Part shown: positions 1-6,763 of the stretch, in pieces
Layout of the letters: the number at the start of each line of letters is the position of its first letter
How positions within the stretch are numbered: position 1 is the first letter of the stretch
From: Candidatus Zhuqueibacterota bacterium
Lineage (GTDB): Bacteria > SM23-31 > B21-G16
NCBI GenBank assembly: GCA_003644825.1
Contig: QNDJ01000055.1
Coordinates: forward strand, 1 to 8,164
Length of the DNA stretch: 8,164 bases
Direction of reading: 5' to 3'
The notes under the pieces: generated by a model
What the model saw: only the letters and a program-made list of their open reading frames with translations
Database searches by the model: none
Told to the model about the DNA's origin: nothing
Translations under genes and position numbers: made by a program

Positions 1-69
1 ATTAAAAGATCTAGCAGAGACGCCCAAGATATTGAAATGACATTTATTTATTTTTCCGCACCAGAATAA
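1..69 (+). CDS. possible 3' end of an upstream gene (frame undecided)
   Basis: Two forward frames are open from the window edge. One runs to TAA at 67-69 and ends in the peptide FIYFSAPE; the other runs to TGA at 38-40 and ends in LAETPKILK. The longer frame uses AGA and A/T-ending codons like the genes downstream, but its stop lies inside a hairpin repeat (58-80). Too little is visible to name a product or to be sure that either frame is translated. Confidence 0.2.
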   Translation: MKRSSRDAQDIEMTFIYFSAPE

Positions 70-80
70 AATTCTGGTGC
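58..80. repeat. perfect hairpin, ACCAGAAT family, copy 1
   Basis: Ten-base arms GCACCAGAAT (58-67) and ATTCTGGTGC (71-80) are perfect reverse complements around an AAA loop. No T-tract follows, so it does not look like a standard intrinsic terminator. The inner eight bases of each arm, ACCAGAAT/ATTCTGGT, recur in the hairpin at 188-216, which marks the two as one repeat family. Confidence 0.8.
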
Positions 81-98
81 TGGACAAACCCAATGGTA

Positions 99-114
99 AG
101 TCATTAAAATGACT
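99..114. repeat. short palindrome AGTCATT-AA-AATGACT
   Basis: Seven-base arms (99-105 and 108-114) are perfect reverse complements separated by two bases. It lies between the two ACCAGAAT hairpins and has no gene next to it. It may be a decayed repeat or a protein-binding palindrome; nothing indicates which. Confidence 0.4.
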
Positions 115-187
115 GTTTTACAAGGATTATAACTTTATTGTTAAAAATCCAATAACAGTTTCTTCAGAGGCTTCCAGAATATATTTA

Positions 188-216
188 CCACTACCAGAAT
201 TCGATTCTGGTAGTGG
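188..216. repeat. perfect hairpin, ACCAGAAT family, copy 2
   Basis: Thirteen-base arms CCACTACCAGAAT (188-200) and ATTCTGGTAGTGG (204-216) pair perfectly around a TCG loop. A further half-arm, ATTCTGGTGG, follows at 218-227. The inner core is shared with the hairpin at 58-80, but the outer arm bases differ and still pair, so both arms changed together. There is no T-tract and no adjacent gene end. Confidence 0.8.
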
Positions 217-231
217 CATTCTGGTGGTATA

Positions 232-262
232 TAAACAACGAATTACACAGATTAAACGAATT
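232..262. repeat. CGAATTAC-type dispersed repeat, copy 1
   Basis: The stretch begins AAACAACGAATTACA and continues with GATTAA and CGAATTTT, an imperfectly iterated ~10-base unit (CGAATTACA/CAGATTAAA). The first 15 bases reappear exactly at 837-851, followed again by GATTAA. Similar iterated repeats occur in intergenic regions of several environmental bacterial lineages; here the evidence is the internal duplication. Confidence 0.5.
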
Positions 263-319
263 TTAGTTAAAATACCTTACATAATTTTCAACTATGTGTT
301 TATTGTTATAATAATCAAA

Positions 320-340
320 TCTCAAGCTGGGAGCTTGAGA
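320..340. repeat. perfect hairpin, GGGA-loop family, copy 1
   Basis: Arms TCTCAAGCT (320-328) and AGCTTGAGA (332-340) pair perfectly around GGG, and the palindrome is followed by TAC. The layout (arm, TGGGA-like loop, complementary arm, then TAC) matches the hairpins at 701-722 and 1067-1090, although the arm sequences differ. Confidence 0.65.
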
Positions 341-360
341 TACACTGATCCATAATTAAA

Positions 361-450
361 TTAATATTTATATGTCGCTCCTACGGAGCTCTATTGTTGT
401 TTAACATTTTTGCTACAAACATTTCACCCCTAACGGGGCTTTAATAAAAA
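361..450. repeat. ~90-bp composite repeat, copy 1 (better preserved)
   Basis: The element contains two small palindromes, GCTCC-TAC-GGAGC (377-389) and CCCC-TAAC-GGGG (427-438), joined by a T-rich linker with TTTTTGCTACAAACAT (408-423) and ending TTAATAAAAA. A degenerate second copy with the same order of blocks lies at 745-840. The first palindrome is the reverse-oriented form of the GAGCTCC...GGAGC repeats at 618, 668 and 1207. Confidence 0.6.
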
Positions 451-617
451 ATATATTTCATTTTTTATATTTTATCCATGAGAATTTCATGACTGTATTA
501 TAGAGCCTTCTTTGTATGATTCCTGATTGTATGGTTACTGTTATATTACAATTATAAAGAATTCATCGCCTGTAAAGGATTATAAAGGCTTATAATAAAA
601 TATTATGCTTCATTAAA

Positions 618-640
618 GAGCTCCGTCAGGAGCGATATGT
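618..640. repeat. GAGCTCC/GGAGC repeat, copy at 618
   Basis: It reads GAGCTCCGTCAGGAGCGATA followed by TGT. Arms GCTCC (620-624) and GGAGC (629-633) pair around GTCA, followed by the conserved tail GATATGT. It is one of three copies in this orientation; the others start at 668 and 1207. Confidence 0.75.
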
Positions 641-667
641 CTGTAGAATGAAGATTAAAGAGGTATT

Positions 668-690
668 GAGCTCCGTTAGGAGCGGTATGT
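668..690. repeat. GAGCTCC/GGAGC repeat, copy at 668
   Basis: Same structure as the copy 50 bases upstream: GCTCC and GGAGC arms around a GTTA loop, then GGTATGT. The two copies are direct repeats with matching flanks (both preceded by an A/T-rich stretch ending in GAG). Confidence 0.75.
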
Positions 691-700
691 ACAATCAATT

Positions 701-722
701 GCTCGGGCAGGGATGCCCGAGC
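701..722. repeat. perfect hairpin, GGGA-loop family, copy 2
   Basis: Arms GCTCGGGCA (701-709) and TGCCCGAGC (714-722) pair perfectly around a GGGA loop, followed by TAC. It shares the inner core GGCA-GGGA-TGCC-like structure and the TAC tail with 1067-1090 but has different outer arm bases. It follows directly after the GAGCTCC repeat at 668-690. Confidence 0.75.
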
Positions 723-744
723 TACAGATGTTCCTTTTATAATA

Positions 745-840
745 TTAATAATTATATTTCTTTGTTTTGCTCTACTGGAGCTCCATTTCATTTTTTTCTT
801 TTTGCTATAAACATCAAGCCACGTATAGAGCTAATAAAAA
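745..840. repeat. ~90-bp composite repeat, copy 2 (degenerate)
   Basis: It aligns block by block with 361-450: TTAATA start, ATATTTC, a GCTCTACTGGAGCTC palindrome (769-783), a T-rich linker, TTTTTGCTATAAACAT (799-814, one substitution from copy 1), then a decayed GCC...AGAGC palindrome and AATAAAAA. The second palindrome no longer pairs well, so this copy looks older. Confidence 0.5.
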
Positions 841-868
841 CAACGAATTACATTGATTAATCTAATTA
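836..868. repeat. CGAATTAC-type dispersed repeat, copy 2
   Basis: AAACAACGAATTACA is identical to the start of the copy at 232-262, followed by TTGATTAATCTAATTA, a diverged version of the same iterated unit. It directly abuts the end of the degenerate composite repeat. Confidence 0.5.
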
Positions 869-1040
869 TACATAAAAATATTCTCTTATTGAATTTGATT
901 TAATAAATTCCGGTATTCATTCAACATTATTGTTATAATTTCATAAGCAATTCCATAAGTAAAACAAATGCAATACTAACTGTCATTGCGAGCCCCATAC
1001 GGGGCATGGCAATCTTTTGATATTCTTTTGATATTTTCAA

Positions 1041-1062
1041 TCCCTTTGTCGGGAGTGATATA
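1041..1062. repeat. degenerate GAGCTCC-type repeat
   Basis: It reads TCCCTTTGTCGGGAGTGATA and aligns with the GCTCC-GTCA-GGAGCGATAT pattern of the copy at 618. The arms are now CCC/GGG, with several substitutions outside them. Assignment rests on the retained GTC loop and the GAGTGATAT tail. Confidence 0.4.
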
Positions 1063-1066
1063 TAAC

Positions 1067-1090
1067 AGGTCAGGCAGGGATGCCTGACCT
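1067..1090. repeat. perfect hairpin, GGGA-loop family, copy 3
   Basis: Arms AGGTCAGGCA (1067-1076) and TGCCTGACCT (1081-1090) pair perfectly around GGGA, followed by AC. It has the same loop as the hairpin at 701-722 and different arms that nevertheless pair without mismatch. Confidence 0.75.
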
Positions 1091-1206
1091 ACGATTCTGG
1101 TTATATTATACCCATAGAATAAGTATTAGATTGTGAATAGTTTCCCCACAATCCGAATATTGCATTGCCCATACGGACAAGCAATGACAGGAATGATTTT
1201 AATCAA

Positions 1207-1229
1207 GAGCTCCGATAGGAGCGATATGT
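1207..1229. repeat. GAGCTCC/GGAGC repeat, copy at 1207
   Basis: It reads GAGCTCCGATAGGAGCGATA followed by TGT: arms GCTCC and GGAGC around a GATA loop with the GATATGT tail. It is the third copy in the forward orientation. Confidence 0.75.
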
Positions 1230-1498
1230 GAAAATATCATTTTAGTTAATACTTTTCAAAGCAGGTGAGAATACATACATCACATATCTTTTATAATATC
1301 GTTTTGAAAGTACCAGAGACATATCTAATGCCTGGGTAGTATCTTCTATACCCTGCTAACATCAATACCAAGAGCCACTAGAACAAATCCTCTACTCTTT
1401 CTTTTTTTTATCCAGGAGATATCCTGATAATTTTTCCCATAAACTTAAACAAAATAATTTACAATATATATTAATGATAATGCAAATAAAAATACTTC

Positions 1499-1550
1499 TT
1501 GATTTTTTCAATAATAAAATATATCTTTAGAGAATGTAATTAAATATAAT
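1499..1550 (+). promoter_or_regulatory. candidate promoter(s) of the glycolytic operon
   Basis: Two weak candidates precede the first gene. TTGATT (1499-1504) and TATCTT (1522-1527) are spaced 17 bases apart. A perfect -10 hexamer TATAAT lies at 1545-1550 but has no convincing -35 at the usual distance. Either would give a short leader before the start codon at 1580. No operator or riboswitch is apparent. Confidence 0.35.
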
Positions 1551-1579
1551 TGTGAACTTTAAAAAAAGGGATTACAAAT

Positions 1580-2611
1580 ATGAATATTGGGGTATTAACA
1601 GGTGGAGGTGATTGCCCGGGTTTAAATGCGGCTATAAGGGCTGTTACAAAAAGAGGTATAGATGAATACGGGTACAATATCCTTGGAATAAAGAATGGAT
1701 GGGACGGACTTGTTGAAGGTAATGTAGCACCATTAACACTTTATTCTGTATCTGGAATTTTACCAAAAGGTGGAACAATTCTCGGAACTTCCAGAAGAAA
1801 CCCTCTGAAAAATAGAGAAGACTGGCATAAGGTTCTGGATAACATCAGGAAATTTGAACTGGATGTAATTGTAGCAATCGGCGGTGAAGACACCCTCGGC
1901 GTAGCTTTAAAATTATATGATGAAGGAGTCAACGTTGTTGGTATACCTAAAACTATTGACAATGACCTCCAGGGAACTGATTATACTTTTGGTTTCGATA
2001 CCGCTCTTTATATAGCAACAGAGGCAATCGATAGAATTCACACAACCGCTGAATCTCACCACAGGGTAATGGTTGTAGAAGTGATGGGAAGACATACCGG
2101 CTGGATTGCTGTAATGTCCGGGATTGCCGGTGGTGCCGATTGTATCCTGATTCCTGAAGTTCCTTTCAGTATTGAAGAAATCGTAAAAATTATTCTGGGA
2201 AGAAAAAAAAGAGGTAAAACCTTCAGTATTGTAGTTGTCGCTGAAGGTGCTAAACCAAAAGAAATAAAAGAGCTCGTTACAAGAAGTAATAAAGTGGATG
2301 AATTTGGTCATATTTATCTTGGAGGAATTGCTGATGTACTTGGTAAAGAACTGGAAAAAAGAACAAATATGGAAACAAGAGTAACAATATTGGGTCATAT
2401 TCAAAGAGGTGGAACTCCAACTCCTTTTGACAGAATTCTGGCTACAAGATTCGGAGTTAAAGCAGTCGATATGATAAAAGAAAAACAATTTGGAAAAATG
2501 GCAGCTCTTATTGGTTCTTCAATAACTACTTCACCAATCGAAGAAGCTGTTAAAGAACCTAAAAAAGTGCCAGTAGAACTTTATGAAATCGCAAAAGTAT
2601 TTTTTAGATAA
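1580..2611 (+). CDS. pfp: 6-phosphofructokinase, pyrophosphate-dependent type
   Basis: This cytoplasmic enzyme phosphorylates fructose-6-phosphate to fructose-1,6-bisphosphate. The N-terminal phosphate-binding loop is GVLTGGGDCPGLNA (4-17). The donor site reads GGEDT (101-105) and PKTIDND (123-129). Residue numbering coincides with that of E. coli PfkA: Asp104 and Lys124 replace the two glycines of ATP-dependent enzymes, which in this family marks use of pyrophosphate as donor. The catalytic Asp127, MGRHTGW (169-175), Glu222 and LGHIQRGG (271-278) are all present. At 343 residues it has the length of short bacterial PfkA-family enzymes. ATG is preceded by AAGGGA eight bases upstream. It is first in the operon, 15 bases before gap. 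The fold and family are certain; the PPi preference is inferred from the two residues, and reversible or mixed donor use is possible. Confidence 0.93.
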   Translation: MNIGVLTGGGDCPGLNAAIRAVTKRGIDEYGYNILGIKNGWDGLVEGNVAPLTLYSVSGILPKGGTILGTSRRNPLKNREDWHKVLDNIRKFELDVIVAIGGEDTLGVALKLYDEGVNVVGIPKTIDNDLQGTDYTFGFDTALYIATEAIDRIHTTAESHHRVMVVEVMGRHTGWIAVMSGIAGGADCILIPEVPFSIEEIVKIILGRKKRGKTFSIVVVAEGAKPKEIKELVTRSNKVDEFGHIYLGGIADVLGKELEKRTNMETRVTILGHIQRGGTPTPFDRILATRFGVKAVDMIKEKQFGKMAALIGSSITTSPIEEAVKEPKKVPVELYEIAKVFFR

Positions 2612-3630
<1,019 letters not shown>

Positions 3631-3631
<1 letters not shown>

Positions 3632-4827
3632 TGAAATATTCAATTGATAATATCGATTTTAAGGATAAAAAAGTCCTCATAAGGGTTGATTTTAATGTTC
3701 CTCTCGATAAGGATTGTTCCATTACCGATGATACCAGAATAAAAGCTGCCCTGCCAACAATTACTAAAGTGATTGAAAAAGGCGGAAAAGTTATTTTGAT
3801 GTCTCACCTTGGAAGACCAAAAGGAAAAGTCATCCCGGAAATGAGCCTGAAACCCGTTTCAGTGAGGCTCGGAGAACTATTAAATACAAAAGTTTTGATG
3901 GCTGATGATTGTATCGGAAATAAAGTATTACAGCAGATTGATAGTTTAAAATCAGGAGAAGTATTACTTCTTGAAAATCTGAGGTTTCATAAAGAAGAAG
4001 AAGCAAATGATGAGAAGTTCGCATCTGAGCTGGCAAAAAATGGAGAAATCTACATAAATGATGCTTTCGGGTCTGCTCACAGAGCCCATGCATCGGTTGC
4101 CGGTATATGCAAGTTTATGGATGTATGTATTTTCGGATATTTAATGGAGAAAGAAATAAAATTTCTTGGGAATCTTATTGTAGAACCAGAAAGACCCTTT
4201 GTTGCAATCCTTGGTGGCGCAAAAATATCAGGGAAAATAGAACTTATAAATAATTTGCTCGATAAAGTGGATTCTATCCTGATAGGGGGTGGAATGGCAG
4301 CTACTTTTTTCAAGGCTCAGGGAAAAGAAATTGGAGACTCTCTCTGTGAAGAAGATAAAGTATCTATCGCTAAATCAATCCTTGAAAAAGTCGAAAAAGA
4401 AAATAGAAAGTTATTATTACCTGTTGATGGTATAATTGTAGATTCCTTCGATAATAATGCTATGAAAAAGGTTGTATCTGTCGATGAGATAGAACCTGGA
4501 TGGCGGTTTATGGATATCGGGGAAGCTACTGTTAAAATCTTCAAAGAAGAAATAGCAAAGGCAAAAACTGTCTTCTGGAATGGACCGATGGGTGTTTTTG
4601 AGATGGATAATTTTGCAAAAGGGACATCAGCTATTGGGTATGCACTGGCGGAAGTCACTGAAAAAGGAGCAACAACTGTTATTGGCGGTGGAGATTCAGC
4701 CGCAGCTATTGCAAAGCTTGGGCTCAAATCGAAGGTAACTCATGTTAGTACCGGTGGTGGGGCTTCTCTCGAATTCCTTGAGGGAAAATCCTTACCAGGA
4801 ATAGAAGCTATAAAATCAAAATATTAA
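3631..4827 (+). CDS. pgk: phosphoglycerate kinase
   Basis: It transfers the acyl phosphate of 1,3-bisphosphoglycerate to ADP, giving ATP and 3-phosphoglycerate, as a two-domain cytoplasmic monomer. N-domain substrate-binding motifs are RVDFNVP (18-24), SHLGRPKG (58-65), LLLENLRF (112-119) and DAFGSAHRAHAS (144-155). C-domain nucleotide motifs are FVAILGGAKISGKI, ILIGGGMAATF, FWNGPMGVFE, GGGDSAAA and STGGGASLEFLEG. The SGKI variant in place of SDKI is also familiar in this family. Length, 398 residues, is normal for a single Pgk with no TpiA fusion. The start overlaps the gap stop by one base (TAATG), with AGGAAA inside the end of gap nine bases upstream as ribosome site. Confidence 0.97.
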
Positions 4828-4856
4828 TATTTTAAAAAAGGAAAGAAGAAATAATA

Positions 4857-5609
4857 ATGAGAAAGAAACTTGTCGCAGGCAACTGGAAAATGAATATGAA
4901 TGTTGATGAATCCAGAATGCTGGCAGAAGATATATTAAAGAAACTGGGAGATTTTAATGAAGCTGATGTTGTGCTCTGTCCACCCTTTACTTCCATTGAA
5001 ACAGTGCACAAGATTGTAGAGGATAGTATCATAGAGGTTGGTGCTCAAAATCTTTATTACGAAAAATCAGGGGCTTTTACCGGTGAAATATCAGCAGATA
5101 TGCTTGTATCTGCAGGGTGTAAATATGTAATTCTGGGGCATTCGGAAAGAAGAGAATACTTTAATGAGACCGATAAAATTATAAACAAAAAAATAAAAAC
5201 AGCTCTTGAATCGGAACTTATACCTGTTCTGTGTATTGGTGAAAAATTAAAACAGAGAGAGCAAGGTATAACAGATAAAGTTATCAGAAACCAGTTTGAT
5301 GGTTGTTTGAACGGAATTTTTCTGGAGAAACCCGATGATTTGATTATTGCTTATGAACCGGTATGGGCTATAGGAACAGGTAAAAATGCAACACCTGAAC
5401 AGGCTGAAGAAGTTCATATATTAATAAGGGGGCTGGTCAGTAAAAAATACACTACAGAAATAGCTGAAAATTTAAGGATTCTCTATGGAGGAAGTGTAAA
5501 ACCGGAAAACGCACGCTCTCTTTTTTCTATGAATGATATTGATGGTGGTTTGATTGGTGGAGCAAGCTTAAAAGCTGACTCTTTTGTAAGTATTATTAAA
5601 TCTATTTAG
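4857..5609 (+). CDS. tpiA: triosephosphate isomerase
   Basis: It interconverts dihydroxyacetone phosphate and glyceraldehyde-3-phosphate, feeding both halves of fructose bisphosphate into gap. The (beta/alpha)8 barrel shows all catalytic residues: Asn9 and Lys11 in AGNWKMN, His95 in LGHSERR and Glu167 in AYEPVWAIGTG (loop 6), followed by LYGGSVKPENA and the phosphate-binding GGLIGGASL. At 250 residues it is full length. The start lies 29 bases after the pgk stop, with AAGGAAAG (4838-4845) upstream. It ends in TAG, whereas the other operon genes end in TAA. An aldolase gene, needed to join the first step to these enzymes, is not in this window. Confidence 0.97.
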   Translation: MRKKLVAGNWKMNMNVDESRMLAEDILKKLGDFNEADVVLCPPFTSIETVHKIVEDSIIEVGAQNLYYEKSGAFTGEISADMLVSAGCKYVILGHSERREYFNETDKIINKKIKTALESELIPVLCIGEKLKQREQGITDKVIRNQFDGCLNGIFLEKPDDLIIAYEPVWAIGTGKNATPEQAEEVHILIRGLVSKKYTTEIAENLRILYGGSVKPENARSLFSMNDIDGGLIGGASLKADSFVSIIKSI

Positions 5610-5652
5610 CAGGAACTTTTATATATTTCAGGTCGTAAAAATTAAAAAAATC

Positions 5653-5660
5653 AAGGGGAA
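5653..5660 (+). promoter_or_regulatory. ribosome binding site that fixes the secG TTG start
   Basis: AAGGGGAA lies six bases before TTG at 5667. The first ATG in frame is internal to the first membrane helix (residue 17), so starting there would destroy the helix. The ribosome site and the intact helix both support the TTG start. Confidence 0.7.
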
Positions 5661-5666
5661 AATAAG

Positions 5667-6110
5667 TTGGTAGCGATTCTTATATTTCTGCATATATTGA
5701 TTTGTATTGCACTTATGATTGTTGTTCTTTTGCAGTCCAGTAAAGGTGGTGGTCTTGCAGGGGCTTTTGGAGGAACAGGAGGTATGGGTGCAATATTTGG
5801 AGGAAGAGGTGCAGCAACTTTTCTTGCTAAAGCTACTACTGTTCTTGCTGTTCTTTTTATGCTCAGTAATATCGGGCACAATATTCTTTCAAAGGGGATT
5901 TCAGGAGCACCCAGAAGTATCATCCAGAAAGAAGCAATGAAAACCGGTGGAACTTCTCCTGCAGCGGCATTACCCGGGGTTCCTGTTGTGGAACAGAATA
6001 AAGAGGTAAAACAGACACCTGCAGGTAAAAAAGAAAATAAGAATCCTGCCAGTATAAAAACTGAAACAAAAAAGACAACAACCGGTAAGAAAAAGAAAAC
6101 AAAAAAATAA
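5667..6110 (+). CDS. secG: protein translocase subunit SecG
   Basis: SecG is the small accessory subunit of the SecYEG channel in the inner membrane and assists SecA-driven export. The sequence shows two hydrophobic helices (about residues 2-22 and 51-70) joined by the family's conserved cytoplasmic segment, LLQSSKGGGLAGAFGG (21-36) then FGGRGAATFLAK (44-55). After the second helix comes an unusually long, low-complexity tail (about 75-147), rich in Lys and Thr and ending in GKKKKTKK, so the protein is 147 residues long. The TTG start is supported by the ribosome site and by completeness of the first helix. It lies 57 bases after tpiA; this pairing recurs in many bacteria and probably reflects co-transcription rather than a glycolytic role. 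Confidence 0.93.
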   Translation: MVAILIFLHILICIALMIVVLLQSSKGGGLAGAFGGTGGMGAIFGGRGAATFLAKATTVLAVLFMLSNIGHNILSKGISGAPRSIIQKEAMKTGGTSPAAALPGVPVVEQNKEVKQTPAGKKENKNPASIKTETKKTTTGKKKKTKK

Positions 6111-6118
6111 ACATATAA

Positions 6119-6203
6119 GCCGAAGTGGTGGAATTCTGGTAGACACGCCATCTTGAGGGGGTGGTGCCCTACGGGTGTGCGGGTTCGAGTCCCGCCTTCG
6201 GCA
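6119..6203 (+). tRNA. tRNA-Leu (anticodon GAG)
   Basis: A complete cloverleaf with long variable arm can be folded. Acceptor GCCGAAG (6119-6125) pairs with CTTCGGC (6196-6202). The D stem is GTG/CAC. The anticodon stem CCATC/GGTGG encloses loop TTGAGGG with GAG at 6155-6157. The variable arm is CCC-TAC-GGG, and the T arm is GCGGG-TTCGAGT-CCCGC. The long variable arm together with GAG identifies leucine, reading CUC and CUU codons. The discriminator A (6203) is followed by CA and then A, so the CCA tail is not encoded and must be added. It starts eight bases after the secG stop with no promoter between, so it is probably cut from the operon transcript. Confidence 0.95.
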
Positions 6204-6210
6204 CAAAATA

Positions 6211-6243
6211 AAGCCCTGAAAGTTTTTACTTTCAGGGCTTTTT
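6211..6243 (+). terminator. intrinsic terminator ending the glycolytic operon
   Basis: Arms AAGCCCTGAAAGT (6211-6223) and ACTTTCAGGGCTT (6228-6240) pair perfectly over 13 bases around a TTTT loop, and the second arm runs into a T-tract (6239-6243). It begins eight bases after the tRNA, so it ends the whole pfp-gap-pgk-tpiA-secG-tRNA transcript. The A-rich run before it could let it work in the opposite direction as well. Confidence 0.92.
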
Positions 6244-6307
6244 AGGTTATCACATTTTGTTTCTATTTTAATAACGAAGGGTTCGCTCACGAATTTTACT
6301 TCTATAG

Positions 6308-6395
6308 CTTCAATATTATTGTTACAGGATTATAAGTAGAGCAATACAACTACAGCTTGTCATTACGAATCCTACAGGAGATTCTATATTACAAT
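6308..6395. repeat. degenerate second copy of the TGTCATTGC repeat with its left flank
   Basis: TGTCATTACGAATCCTACAGGAG (from 6358) aligns with TGTCATTGCGAGCCCCATAC of 981-1000. The similarity extends upstream: TCAATATTATTGTTA...ATTATAAG and GCAATACAAC here match TCAACATTATTGTTA...TCATAAG and GCAATACTAAC in front of the first copy. The inner palindrome has decayed to CCTACAGG. The match shows that the repeat family occurs on both sides of the operon. Confidence 0.45.
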
Positions 6396-6677
6396 CAAAA
6401 TGAATATGAAATTAATAAATTATGCAAGTTAAATTTTTAAGTTTCTGGATACGTTCATATCTAACAGATATTCCATTGCTAAGCAGAAGCAATTTGTTAT
6501 CCTTAAAAAACCTTTCCTTTGGTGTTCTCTTAAAGGTAATGTTTAATCTTTTAAAAGAATATTAATATCTTCTATTTTATTATTTGAAAACCCAATCATT
6601 TTTGTATATTATAACATTACATTTTGTAAAGATCAGCCTGAAGCTGAAAAATCACCTTCGTTAATCATTGCCTTTTT

Positions 6678-6706
6678 TTGACAATATAATGGTTTTTTAA
6701 TATATT
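6678..6706 (+). promoter_or_regulatory. sigma70-type promoter for the HNH gene
   Basis: A consensus -35 TTGACA (6678-6683) and a near-consensus -10 TATATT (6701-6706) are separated by exactly 17 bases. A transcript would start near 6713 and run into the HNH reading frame about 50 bases later. It is the best-matching promoter in the window. Confidence 0.65.
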
Positions 6707-6713
6707 TTACCAG

Positions 6714-6735
6714 TATAGTCTCATTTCAACTGAAA
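6714..6735 (+). promoter_or_regulatory. TATAGT plus TTTCA/TGAAA palindrome, copy 1 (putative operator)
   Basis: TATAGT (6714-6719) is followed four bases later by TTTCA-AC-TGAAA (6724-6735). The same arrangement occurs at 7231-7253. Here it lies just downstream of the predicted start point of the HNH promoter, where a bound repressor would block transcription. The operator role is inference. Confidence 0.4.
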
Positions 6736-6763
6736 AGTCAAAAGAGGTTTAAATAAATGATTT

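Larger units (their letters stand above)
981..1189. mobile_element. MITE-like unit with ~31-bp imperfect terminal inverted repeats
   Basis: The left end starts TGTCATTGC (981-989) and forms a nested stem: ATTGC/GCAAT outside and GCCCC-ATAC-GGGGC (992-1005) inside. The right end (1159-1189) is an inverted, partly decayed version ending GCAATGACA (1181-1189), the exact reverse complement of the left nine bases. The interior has no gene and contains a degenerate GAGCTCC-type repeat (1041-1062) and a GGGA-loop hairpin (1067-1090). No target-site duplication is visible. It may be one non-autonomous element or two independent REP-like copies in opposite orientation. Confidence 0.4.
70..1579. other. 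1.5-kb non-coding repeat island
   Basis: No reading frame here looks like a gene: the open frames are short and are composed of repeat sequence. The stretch is instead crowded with short palindromes and dispersed repeats, listed separately, separated by AT-rich filler. The last ~350 bases (about 1231-1579) are almost repeat-free. They hold a weak stem at 1334-1353 (GGGTA/TACCC), a weak stem at 1413-1426 (CAGGA/TCCTG), and then the putative promoter region of the glycolytic operon. Confidence 0.75.
6244..6763. other. non-coding stretch between operon and nuclease remnant
   Basis: No gene is visible in these 520 bases. The first part (6308-6395) is a diverged copy of the repeat seen at 928-1020; the middle (about 6400-6660) is featureless AT-rich DNA. 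The end carries the promoter at 6678-6706 and a palindromic element at 6714-6735. Confidence 0.65.

Noticed and set aside
58-80. Intrinsic terminator for the gene at the left edge
   Set aside because: The stem is perfect but no T-tract follows, and it belongs to a repeat family with another copy far from any gene end.
603-791. 62-codon reverse reading frame
   Set aside because: It lies over the same repeats on the opposite strand, with no ribosome site or protein-like motif.
648-860. 70-codon forward reading frame starting with ATG
   Set aside because: It runs through the GAGCTCC repeat, the GGGA hairpin and the degenerate composite repeat; its residues are explained by the repeats, and it has no recognisable domain.
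320-1229. CRISPR-like array made of the spaced palindromes
   Set aside because: The repeats belong to several families in both orientations with irregular spacing, the units are too short, and no cas gene is present.
4192-4245. SGKI instead of SDKI in the Pgk GGAK motif as a possible defect
   Set aside because: Glycine at this position is familiar in the family and all other motifs are intact.
5970-6290. 106-codon reverse reading frame with an RRRDSNPH motif
   Set aside because: This motif is the familiar antisense translation of tRNA genes; the frame spans the tRNA-Leu and the end of secG.
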